This document shows positions 15,801 to 22,954 of a stretch of 40,744 nucleotides of DNA, piece by piece (the first letter of the stretch is position 1; every line of letters begins with the position of its first letter). Source of the DNA: Clostridiales bacterium (GTDB taxonomy: Bacteria > Bacillota > Clostridia > Lachnospirales > Lachnospiraceae); assembly GCA_020859995.1 (NCBI GenBank), contig JAJBVE010000217.1, forward strand, positions 1-40,744, written 5' to 3'. Below the pieces are notes generated by a model. The model searched no databases and was not told the origin of the DNA. It worked only from the letters and a program-made list of their open reading frames with translations. A program made the position numbers and the translations under genes.

Positions 15801-18800
15801 TGTCCACCCAGGTGGCACCCAGGCGAACGTCGATTTCCGAGGCGTCCAAATCCTTGGGCTGTGCTTTTTCCAGCGCAGTCACATTGACTTGATAGCTGGG
15901 GTCAGACTTTGCAGCCAGCCGTGCCGCCTGGAGCTTTGCCCGGACGTTGCCGGACAGATAATCGTCAGCGGTGTGCCACCCCTTCGTTCTATCTTCTGCA
16001 TTTGCCTCTAATGGGTCAAGGAAGATAACACCGGACAGCTCCTCGATGATACGGTCAAACTCACCCGGTGTTCCCAGCAGTTCAGACATGAAGGGCAGGT
16101 CAACATCGCCATGCTCCCCAATGGAAACGGCCAGCGCTTCCACCGGCGTGTCCACGCTGGTCACGCTCCGGTCAGGCCGGATGGTGCGTTTCGTGAACAT
16201 ATCCGCCTTGCCGATGAGCTTGCCGTCCTCGTCCACGTTCTCCAGAGAGCAGAGCAGATAATAGGAGGAATCATCCCCGAACACCCTCGCATTGGGGCGG
16301 GAGTTCAGCAGGCCATACTTTGCTGTAAAGGCATCGTAGGCCAGCTCCAGCTCATGCTGTTTTGCCTGAATCACCTCGTCCGGGTAGTCCTCCAACTGAT
16401 ACTCGATCAGCTCGTTCACCGTCTGGCGCAGGGAGATCATACCCAGCGCCCGCTGTCTGGCCGTGTCACTGAGCGCCACATGGCGCATGATGGAATCCTC
16501 CCGGAAATACACCTCACCATTCACCGCCGCATAGGAGAAGTTCTTCACGTTGGGGTCTGCGGGGATGGTATCGGTGCTAGGCGTCAGGCTGTCCTCCGGG
16601 GAAAGCTCCACAGCCTGATAGCTGCCCTGAATATGGGAAACAGCCTCGTGGAGCTGCTCCGCCAGGTCAGCGCCAGGGATGGGTGCAACGGTACATTCCT
16701 CCCGTCCATATTGGGTGCTTTGAGAGGTCAGCTCACCCAGCACCATTTCCAGGTGGTCAACGAAATAGCTGTTGATGGCAAATCCATCCGGGGTCTGGCC
16801 CAAGTGTACCCAATCAGGCTCGTCGTCGTCGCGGACTCCATATCCTTCGCTTCCGGGCAAGCCTGAAAGCTCACTCATTTCGTCGCTCCTCCTCTTCCCA
16901 TCGAATCTGCGATTCGATGGGAGCCCTGATATGGGGGTCTCCCGTTTTTGCAGGAAGATGATGTCCGACACTACATCCGTTCCGGCATTGGCACGGAACG
17001 CATTATTGGGCAGCCGGATGGCTCCCAGCAGCTCCGCCCGCTGTGCCAGATACTTGCGTACCTCCGGGGACTTGGCGTCCATCGTGTACCGGCTGGTGAC
17101 AAAAGCCACCACGCCGCCAGGCCGCACTTGGTCTAAGGCTTTCGCAAAGAAATAGTTGTGGATACTAAATCCCAGCTTGTTGTAGGGCCTGTCGTTGACC
17201 TTGTAATCGCCAAACGGCACGTTGCCCACCGCCAAGTCGTAGAAATCCCGCCGGTCAGTGGTCTCAAATCCGGCCACCTTGATGTCCGCATGGGGGTAGA
17301 GCTGCTGAGCGATACGCCCGGTGAGGGAGTCCAACTCCACACCGTAGAGCTTACTGCCTGCCATGCTGTCAGGGAGCAACCCGAAAAAGTTACCGACACC
17401 CATTGACGGCTCCAGGATATTGCCGGTCTGAAAGCCCATGTTGCCGACGGCCTCATAGATGGCCTTAATGACGGTAGGGCTTGTATAGTGTGCATTCAGG
17501 GTAGAAGCACGGGCGGCGGCGTATTCGTCCTCCGAAAGCAGGCTTTTCAGCTCCTGATATTCCTGCGCCCAGGCGGGCTTGTTGGGGTCAAAAGCATCTG
17601 CCAGACTGCCCCAGCCCACATAGTGGGATAACACTTCCTGCTGTTCCGGGCTGGCCTGCAAACCCTCTGCCTCCAGGTGGTGCAACAGCCGAATGGCTGC
17701 TACGTTGGCCTGATACTTGGCCTTGGGGCCGCCCTCACCCAGCGCATCGTCCGTGATGTGGAAGTTCTGGGCATTCCGGTGGGTCTGCTCCTTATAATCT
17801 TCATAGAGCGCTTCCTCGGCAGCTTCCCGGCTGGGGAAAGTGTGCCATTCGCCGCCGATCTGGACGGAGATGGGGTTTCTGTCTATGACCTCCTCCGGGG
17901 TTAGCTCCGGTTCGACCACAGGTTCAGCTACCGTTTCCTGCGCCGGGGTATGCTTCTGAGCAGGCTCAGCCTGTTCAGGTTCGCCAAAGTGGAGCGTCCT
18001 AATCTCCACATCGAAGGGCAGGCCGTTCTGTTCGCCGGGGTAAAATGCCACCGGCTCCTCGGTCACTGTGGGTTGCTGGGGCGACTGTTCCGCCTGTTGC
18101 TCCTGGGGATAGCGCTCCATGAGCCGCAGGAAGTTCTCACGGCTCTCTGCCCGGAGGACGGGGAACCGAAGCGATGGGTCGAGCAGATGAACATCCGATG
18201 TTCCGATGCTGTCGATGACAAAGGGCTTGCCATCCTCCAGATAGACGGTGTCGCCTACGTTGTAGGGAAACGCAGTTTCCGGGTGCAGCACCGCCTGCAC
18301 CTGTTCCCGCAAGCCGGGGGTGTCTTTCAGTTCGGCACTGTCGATGAACTCATATGCGGCATCCCAACCGTCAAAGGTGATGGGGTAATCATCCAAATCC
18401 CCAAAATAAATCGGGTTGGTCTCCGTGGGACGGAACAAATAACCGGCAGTCTCCATCGCCGCCACAATGCGCTGCTGGTCTGGGGTCAGGTCAGACAACA
18501 CCTGATTCCGATAATCCTGCTGCTCCGTTTCAAACTGGTCAGCCTGCTCTGCAAGGGGAACGTCAGCCTGTTCCGCTTCCTGCGCCAGCACAGCGGCGAT
18601 TTGCTCATCCGAGGCGTAGGTCAGGTCATCAAAGCTCAGTTCTTCCAACTCTTCGGCAATCAGTGCCTCCAGCGAATCATACTGCCGGACATCGATCAGG
18701 GTTTCACCCAGGTAACGCTCCAGTTTGAAACCAACCAGGTCAACAGTCGCCTGAATTGGGATCTCATCATCCGTGATGGTAGTGAAAGCAAGGCCGATAT

Positions 18801-21603
18801 TGGTCAGGTCGTCGAAATCGGCACCCTCCGAAAATTCCTCCAGACAATACTCGTCAATCAGCTCCTTGGCTCTGTCCAGGGGAGAAAGCGCTGTCTCCCT
18901 CTGTGTCGCTTCTACCAACTCATTCCGGTATTCCTCGGCCTGCCACCGGCTGACGAAATCGACGGTGAGACCGTCCTTGTCCACATAGTAGCTGTCTGTC
19001 TGGTCATCCCAGATAGAGTACGCCACACGGCCCGGATACCAGTCCACTTCAATCACATGAAAACGGTCTTCGGAGGTATCTTCGGGCGTAACGGGTGCTT
19101 CTTCCTCTGCCGCCTCCTCCGCAGCGATACGCTCCACATCGGCCTCCACCTGCTGAATAAAGGGACTTTGCGCCAGCTTGTCCGGGTCAACCACTTCGCC
19201 ATTGACAATGCCGTGTTCCGCCAACTGCCGCCGGACTGCTTCCGGGTCAATATCGGAGAAATCATCCTCCTCCGGCTCAGGTTCTGCCGCAGGCGGCACA
19301 TCGCCCGCAATCGGAGGTTCTGCCACAGGCATCTCCGGCACTGGCTCGACAGGCTCCTTTTCCTGCTGAAGCTGTGCCTTTTCCTCCTCTGTCAGATAGC
19401 GGTCAGCCTTTATCAGCGCAGCGACCCGCTTGGCAACGGCATTCCAGGTCAGCGTGACCGTTGCACAGCAGTCCTTTTCCAGCTTGATCCCCTTGCTGTC
19501 ATGACCTTCAGAGCTGTGGCGCTTATTGGAGAATGCCCCGCTGTGGCCTCCGATGCCGTACTCCTCCCGGAGAAAAGCAGCCTGTTCTCTTGTGGTATGC
19601 GGCTCGGAGAAGAAAGCGTAAATCCGGCCCTTGCCGCCAGCCATCAAGCTGCCATAGGAAATGGCTTCGTCCAGCTCATCTTCCGTGATGAACTGTCCGG
19701 CCCCCGGCACCGCAGCCATGTCCGAAGTGTATTCCTTCCAGGGCGCAGTCAGGTCATGCAGACCGTTTACCATTGCCGGGATATTGAGATGATGAAAGCG
19801 GAGAACACCACGTTCCTGCTCGTAGATCTGTGCAAATGCCTCCATGTCCTGAGTGATAGCTGCGAGGGTCTCCGGGTCAGCCAGCGCATTTGCCAGCCGT
19901 GCCGTATCCTGCGGAAAGCCGCCGCCACGGTAGCTGTCCAGTGAGGACATCAGCGACTTATCTTTGGCCAGTTCCGAGAAATCTTGCCGCAGATACCACA
20001 GGGACTGCGCCAGTTGGGTGCGGTAATAGCCCTGACTCTCGGCCAGCTCCACGTTGGTGGCAAACTGACCGGCATCCATCAGCTCCCCGATACGCTCTGC
20101 GGCGTTCAGCCAGGGAATATACATTCCCGGTGCCGCATTCCGTGCATGGTCGCCGTTGGCCAGCCAAATGCCCAGCTCCCCGAACCAGGCGGACATCCTG
20201 CCGTTGTCGGTGAGCAACCCCAGACCGCCACGGTATTCCCGGCTCAGGAAGTTTGCAATCTCTATGGGAGACTTGCCGGTCATAAACAGCGCCGCCACTT
20301 CCATCCGGGTCTGTTCCGTCCTGCCGCCCAGCCGAAGCACATGGTCAATGTCCTCCTGAGGCAAAGAGAAAGCGGAGGGCGTTTCGCTCTCCGCTTCGTG
20401 GTCTATGGCTTCAATCTGTTCTGTTTCTGAGGGGAACAGCAGGGTCATCTGCTCATATTGAACTGGTTCCGTCTCAAAGTGGTTTAGCTGTACACCAGCT
20501 CCGTCAGCACGATCTCCTCTGCCTGGGTCTTCAAGCTGTTCATGTGCTGCACCCAGGCCATCTGCTGCGTCCGCTTGTCCGGTGCGGGGTTCTTCTCCAG
20601 CAGCTCCTGCATCAACTGCTCCATCCGGTTGTGTGCCGTCTCGTCGATCTCCCGGAGATGCGGGAACAACTGCTCCGTCAAGGACAGGTCGTTGTACAGG
20701 ATCGGGCGATGTTCCTGCAAGAACGTCCGGCGCATCCGTCCGTACTTGCCCAGGGGTGCCTTGCTGGTCTCCTTGAGGGTGAGGTTGGGAATCAGGTAAT
20801 CCCCGTTTTGCGTGTAGGTCAGTTCCATTTTCGTGGCTCCTTTCCATGCGCTTGCTGCGCTCATAGTTGCGGATGGTGACTTCAATTTCCCGGAACACTT
20901 GGCCGGAAATTTCACTGACCGCCGTTCCCAGGGCATTGGTGGCCTTGCGGGTGTTGTAGTCAAAGATGGGGGTAAATTCATCCGGTTCAAAGTAGTCGTC
21001 GGGGTTCTCCACGCACCGGCTCAGAATCTCGTACTTGATGCTGACCGTTGCGGCGTTCAGGAAGGACATCCTTCTGCTGTCCTCATCATACCCCTCCAGA
21101 AAGCTGTCCGCAACGATGTCGGCCAGCTCATATTCATGCTCCATCCAGTAGTCGATAGCCAGCCAGTTTGCGATATTCTCCACCTGCACATCTAACGGGT
21201 CACGGGCGGAGACCTCAAACACCGCCGCCAGCGCCTCCTGCACCGGGCGCTCATATTCCTCCCGCATCTGCCACAAATTTACCGGGCGGGAGTTCCGACG
21301 TGCGCCGGTGTCGGCCACGTCAAAGACGTAACGTAGGCGGGGATAATCGCCGCTGTTGTCGATGAGGGCGATGCCCTTGGAGCCTCGCTTCACATACCGC
21401 CGCATGGTGTTGTTCCATAAGTCATACTCGGCGCAGGCGGTAGCTTCCGGGCGCTGGGCAAAAATCATAAGCTGGTCGCCATAGGCGTACTTGCTCACCC
21501 GGCCAGCCGTCCGCAGGAACGCCGTCCACTGTTCCCGGCTTTGGGTCAAGCCGTCAGAGGTATCCTCCGCCATGCGGCTGTAATATTCCAGTTTCGATGC
21601 CAT
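12820..21603 (-). CDS. Giant ICE protein: ArdC/LtrC-like N-terminus, N6-adenine-methylase-like domain, SNF2-type helicase
   Basis: 2,927 residues from the ATG at 21603, where GGGAGG stands 5 bases upstream (MASKLEYYSRMAEDTSDGL). Residues 1-250 resemble the ArdC/LtrC-type N-terminus. Residues about 259-373 are a Pro/Gly/Asp/Ala-rich linker overprinted by tnpV in another frame. The middle is acidic and repeat-poor. A methylase-like core near 1400-1500 has LEPSMGVGNFFG (motif I) and GNVPFGDYK (motif IV, NVPF instead of NPPY/F). The helicase occupies about 2090-2650: HEVGAGKTFEM (Walker A), FVDESHAF (DExH), FATGTPVSNS (motif III) and QRNGRIIRQG (motif VI). A coiled-coil tail ends the protein. Giant proteins of this kind are a hallmark of this ICE group and are thought to act on incoming or replicating element DNA. 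The biochemical activity is not established. Confidence 0.85.
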   Translation of the reverse strand: MASKLEYYSRMAEDTSDGLTQSREQWTAFLRTAGRVSKYAYGDQLMIFAQRPEATACAEYDLWNNTMRRYVKRGSKGIALIDNSGDYPRLRYVFDVADTGARRNSRPVNLWQMREEYERPVQEALAAVFEVSARDPLDVQVENIANWLAIDYWMEHEYELADIVADSFLEGYDEDSRRMSFLNAATVSIKYEILSRCVENPDDYFEPDEFTPIFDYNTRKATNALGTAVSEISGQVFREIEVTIRNYERSKRMERSHENGTDLHAKRGLPDSQPHPQGDQQGTPGQVRTDAPDVLAGTSPDPVQRPVLDGAVVPASPGDRRDGTQPDGAVDAGAAGEEPRTGQADAADGLGAAHEQLEDPGRGDRADGAGVQLNHFETEPVQYEQMTLLFPSETEQIEAIDHEAESETPSAFSLPQEDIDHVLRLGGRTEQTRMEVAALFMTGKSPIEIANFLSREYRGGLGLLTDNGRMSAWFGELGIWLANGDHARNAAPGMYIPWLNAAERIGELMDAGQFATNVELAESQGYYRTQLAQSLWYLRQDFSELAKDKSLMSSLDSYRGGGFPQDTARLANALADPETLAAITQDMEAFAQIYEQERGVLRFHHLNIPAMVNGLHDLTAPWKEYTSDMAAVPGAGQFITEDELDEAISYGSLMAGGKGRIYAFFSEPHTTREQAAFLREEYGIGGHSGAFSNKRHSSEGHDSKGIKLEKDCCATVTLTWNAVAKRVAALIKADRYLTEEEKAQLQQEKEPVEPVPEMPVAEPPIAGDVPPAAEPEPEEDDFSDIDPEAVRRQLAEHGIVNGEVVDPDKLAQSPFIQQVEADVERIAAEEAAEEEAPVTPEDTSEDRFHVIEVDWYPGRVAYSIWDDQTDSYYVDKDGLTVDFVSRWQAEEYRNELVEATQRETALSPLDRAKELIDEYCLEEFSEGADFDDLTNIGLAFTTITDDEIPIQATVDLVGFKLERYLGETLIDVRQYDSLEALIAEELEELSFDDLTYASDEQIAAVLAQEAEQADVPLAEQADQFETEQQDYRNQVLSDLTPDQQRIVAAMETAGYLFRPTETNPIYFGDLDDYPITFDGWDAAYEFIDSAELKDTPGLREQVQAVLHPETAFPYNVGDTVYLEDGKPFVIDSIGTSDVHLLDPSLRFPVLRAESRENFLRLMERYPQEQQAEQSPQQPTVTEEPVAFYPGEQNGLPFDVEIRTLHFGEPEQAEPAQKHTPAQETVAEPVVEPELTPEEVIDRNPISVQIGGEWHTFPSREAAEEALYEDYKEQTHRNAQNFHITDDALGEGGPKAKYQANVAAIRLLHHLEAEGLQASPEQQEVLSHYVGWGSLADAFDPNKPAWAQEYQELKSLLSEDEYAAARASTLNAHYTSPTVIKAIYEAVGNMGFQTGNILEPSMGVGNFFGLLPDSMAGSKLYGVELDSLTGRIAQQLYPHADIKVAGFETTDRRDFYDLAVGNVPFGDYKVNDRPYNKLGFSIHNYFFAKALDQVRPGGVVAFVTSRYTMDAKSPEVRKYLAQRAELLGAIRLPNNAFRANAGTDVVSDIIFLQKRETPISGLPSNRRFDGKRRSDEMSELSGLPGSEGYGVRDDDEPDWVHLGQTPDGFAINSYFVDHLEMVLGELTSQSTQYGREECTVAPIPGADLAEQLHEAVSHIQGSYQAVELSPEDSLTPSTDTIPADPNVKNFSYAAVNGEVYFREDSIMRHVALSDTARQRALGMISLRQTVNELIEYQLEDYPDEVIQAKQHELELAYDAFTAKYGLLNSRPNARVFGDDSSYYLLCSLENVDEDGKLIGKADMFTKRTIRPDRSVTSVDTPVEALAVSIGEHGDVDLPFMSELLGTPGEFDRIIEELSGVIFLDPLEANAEDRTKGWHTADDYLSGNVRAKLQAARLAAKSDPSYQVNVTALEKAQPKDLDASEIDVRLGATWVDREYIQQFMQETFETPFYMRRSIEVKFSPMTAEWQITGKTVPNRHDVAAYVTYGTDRANAYRILEETLNLKDVRIYDTVEDADGKQKRVLNKKETTLAQQKQQAIKDAFQDWVWKDPKRREALCQKYNELFNSTRPREFDGSHIHFVGMNPEIMLREHQRNAIAHVLYGGNTLLAHEVGAGKTFEMAAAAMESKRLGLCQKSLFVVPNHLTTQWANEFLRLYPSAKILVATRKDFETARRKKFCARIATGDYDAVIIGHSQFEKIPVSAERQERLLQEQIDDIEQAIAIAKYQRGENFTIKQMEKTRRSLQARLDKLTSTERKDDVVTFEQLGVDRLFVDESHAFKNLFLYTKMRNVAGLSTSEAQKSSDMYMKCRYMDEITGGRGVVFATGTPVSNSMTELYTVMRYLQYSTLQQKGLTHFDAWASTFGETQTAIELAPEGTGYRARTRFARFFNLPELMAMFKEVADIKTSDQLDLPVPEAHFETVVVQPSEIQKEMVAALSERASKVHAGAVDASEDNMLCITSDGRKIGLDQRLMNPLLPDDPNSKLNACVNNVFRIWQEGTPGRLTQLLFCDMSTPKNDGTFNVYDDIRSKLEAMGVPHEEIAFIHDADTEAKKKELFAKVRSGQVRVLLGSTQKMGAGTNVQDRLVAVHHLDVGWRPADMTQRNGRIIRQGNKNKDVHVYSYVTEGTFDAYLYQTLENKQKFISQIMTSKSPVRSCDDVDEQALSYAEIKALCAGSPLIKEKMDLDIDVARLKVLKADFRSKQYRLEDQLLKYFPREIEQQHSNIEGFRQDIATVAAHPHPKDGFAGMTVAGRTYTEKADAGEAILAVCKTANAVEGYPLGSYRGFQMELSFDSFNKEFVISLKGSMTHRVAIGSDARGNLIRLDNALNNIPARLEQAQTRLETLEQQREATQAEVGKPFPQEAELAEKSARLAELDAALNMEGGSAAEREADELSEGRPSVLADLKQKSSQVPPPRRDTTQRTEEVL
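16896..16922. repeat. 27-bp near-perfect palindrome inside the giant gene
   Basis: Twelve-base arms (TCCCATCGAATC and its complement) flank the centre TGC. The palindrome encodes part of GLPSNRRFDGKRRSDEMSEL, a basic insert between the methylase-like domain (ending DIIFLQKRETPI) and EPDWVHLGQ. It keeps the frame open. Such a palindrome would form a strong hairpin in the mRNA. Confidence 0.7.
20484..20828 (-). CDS. tnpV: TnpV-like protein, overlapping the giant gene in another frame
   Basis: 114 residues, starting MELTYTQNGDYLIPNLTL at an ATG 9 bases after GGAG. It continues PLGKYGRMRRTFLQEHRPIL, LSLTEQLFPHLREIDETAHN and ends KTQAEEIVLTELVYS. This is the full recognisable TnpV family (transposon-encoded protein of clostridial elements), with start, stop and length as expected. 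It lies wholly within the giant gene, shifted by one base, and corresponds exactly to that protein's low-complexity linker (about residues 259-373). Both frames are open, so both products may be made. The function of TnpV is not known to me beyond its association with mobile elements. Confidence 0.7.
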   Translation of the reverse strand: MELTYTQNGDYLIPNLTLKETSKAPLGKYGRMRRTFLQEHRPILYNDLSLTEQLFPHLREIDETAHNRMEQLMQELLEKNPAPDKRTQQMAWVQHMNSLKTQAEEIVLTELVYS

Positions 21604-21619
21604 GTTTTCCTCCCTTCTC

Positions 21620-21832
21620 TCATGGGTCAAGGTCAGGATAGAGGGGGAGCCGGTCAAATTCTTCATCTGTCATCTGTGCCAATTTATCCAGCACAGAATC
21701 CGTGAGAGAGCGGAGCCTGCGCTCCGGTCTTGTCAGCTCCTGCCGCATTCCTTCCAGTGTGGTGATGAGGCCCCGGCGGGTGCCGGGGCTGTAAAGCATC
21801 ATCAGGGTCAGTTCTTCTCTGGTGAAATTCAT
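21620..21832 (-). CDS. Transposon-transfer assisting protein (TTRAP)-like
   Basis: 70 residues, MNFTREELTLMMLYSPGTRR, ending in an acidic, proline-containing tail (DEEFDRLPLYPDLDP). Size, opening and genomic position fit the TTRAP family found just upstream of the giant helicase gene in clostridial ICEs. The start overlaps the stop of the YodL gene (ATGA), so translation is coupled, and the stop lies 16 bases before the giant gene's start. The role in transfer is known only by association. Confidence 0.75.
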   Translation of the reverse strand: MNFTREELTLMMLYSPGTRRGLITTLEGMRQELTRPERRLRSLTDSVLDKLAQMTDEEFDRLPLYPDLDP

Positions 21833-22407
21833 TCAAGACCTCTTTCCTCCCGGTGTTTCGTCTGCTTCGGCGGCCATTCCGGTTCCGGGGCATTTTTCAG
21901 CTTCTCCAACACGGAGGGACGTTCGTCCCGGACGGGTTCCTTGGGGCCGTTGTTCAGTACGCCGTCGATCATGCCGTAATCGTCCTCCATCGCCATCTCC
22001 GCATTCCGCAGATAGTTCTCCGGGTGAAAATCAGGGAGCTGGCGGAACCCAATGCTGTCCACATAGTAACAGGTTACAACACCGGCCTGCTTTATCGCCA
22101 GGATGTCACTGACAGAGAGGGAATGGCCGGTGAAATCTGCCGGGTGGTCGATGTTGAACTTCACATAGAGGTCTTCCAGGGCGGTGCCGGAAGGCAGGCC
22201 CCCCGTGTAGACCACATCGTAGTGATCCACCTCTGGTTCTCTGCCGTGGCTCTCCAGCCAGCTGTAGTTCATGAAGCGATCTTGGGCGGTCTCGTCCGTC
22301 CGCTTCAACTGCAAAATGGCGTAGCTGTCCGTCCGGCTGCCCAGAAATGCCTGCAAGGTTTCCTGACTTTTCGCCCCGTGAACGTCATCCCATGCCTGAA
22401 TATCCAT
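21829..22407 (-). CDS. YodL-domain ICE protein
   Basis: 192 residues. The N-terminal domain contains YAILQLKRTDETAQDRFMNY, a YDVVYTGGLP segment, LEDLYVKFNIDHPADFTGHS and LSVSDILAIKQAGVVTCYYV, which is the YodL family pattern. LPDFHPENYLRNAEMAMEDD and a polar tail with RPSVLEKLKNAP follow. This RPSVLEKLK-type tail recurs in the next protein (RPSALEQLKAG) and in the giant protein (RPSVLADLKQK), hinting at a shared short motif among these ICE proteins. The start shares one base with the TAA of the preceding gene (TAATG) and GGAGG is 7 bases upstream. Molecular function is unknown. Confidence 0.8.
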   Translation of the reverse strand: MDIQAWDDVHGAKSQETLQAFLGSRTDSYAILQLKRTDETAQDRFMNYSWLESHGREPEVDHYDVVYTGGLPSGTALEDLYVKFNIDHPADFTGHSLSVSDILAIKQAGVVTCYYVDSIGFRQLPDFHPENYLRNAEMAMEDDYGMIDGVLNNGPKEPVRDERPSVLEKLKNAPEPEWPPKQTKHREERGLE

Positions 22408-22940
22408 TAGCGTACCTCCTCACGTCGCTTATTGGGAGAAGAAGTCGGCCTTGCCTGCTGGCTGTCCTTTCCCGCCTTTAACTGTTCCAATGCAGACGGG
22501 CGTTTCCCGTCCGCAGCTTTTTCCATATCTTTCTCCCGCGCAAACTCCTTACGGGCCAGTTTGATAAAGCCGTCCAGCATAGCGGGGTGACTTTCCACCA
22601 CATACTCCGTGCTTCTGTCCATGCCCAGCGAATCGGTGTCCTGCACAAACGGGACGGTCTGCGCCCACGCTTTGTTGTCACGGGAGAATCTGCCGTCCCA
22701 ATCGAAGTAACGGACAGTCGCTGCCAGCACATGGGCGACCCGCTCAGCACCGAACTGCTCCACCACGGGCCTGGCAGCGTCGTGGTTCAGGTGCATCCCG
22801 TCGAAGTTCTCCCGAATGGCGCTCTCGATTGCCCGTTTGCAGTCGATGTTGGTTTTCCGGGAACGGTGGTACTGCTCAATCTCGCCGTTGGCGCGGGCAT
22901 AGGCGGCATCGTGGAGATATACGGTTTTGTTTTCTGCCAT
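22407..22940 (-). CDS. DUF3849-domain ICE protein
   Basis: 177 residues from the ATG at 22940, after GGAGGGG. The core YLHDAAYARANGEIEQYHRS, then IDCKRAIESAIRENFDGMHL and ERVAHVLAATVRYFDWDGRFS, is the DUF3849 pattern. The C-terminal tail ends in charged low-complexity sequence with the RPSALEQLKAG motif shared with its neighbours. It is usually found between topB and the YodL gene in these elements, as here. The function is unknown. It starts 14 bases after the topB stop and overlaps the YodL gene by one base. Confidence 0.8.
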   Translation of the reverse strand: MAENKTVYLHDAAYARANGEIEQYHRSRKTNIDCKRAIESAIRENFDGMHLNHDAARPVVEQFGAERVAHVLAATVRYFDWDGRFSRDNKAWAQTVPFVQDTDSLGMDRSTEYVVESHPAMLDGFIKLARKEFAREKDMEKAADGKRPSALEQLKAGKDSQQARPTSSPNKRREEVR

Positions 22941-22954
22941 CAATCACCCCTCCT

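Noticed and set aside
17950-19944. 664-codon plus-strand open frame inside the giant gene
   Set aside because: It is antisense to the conserved minus-strand gene, its translation is leucine/arginine-rich without domains, and long antisense frames are expected from the codon bias of these genes.
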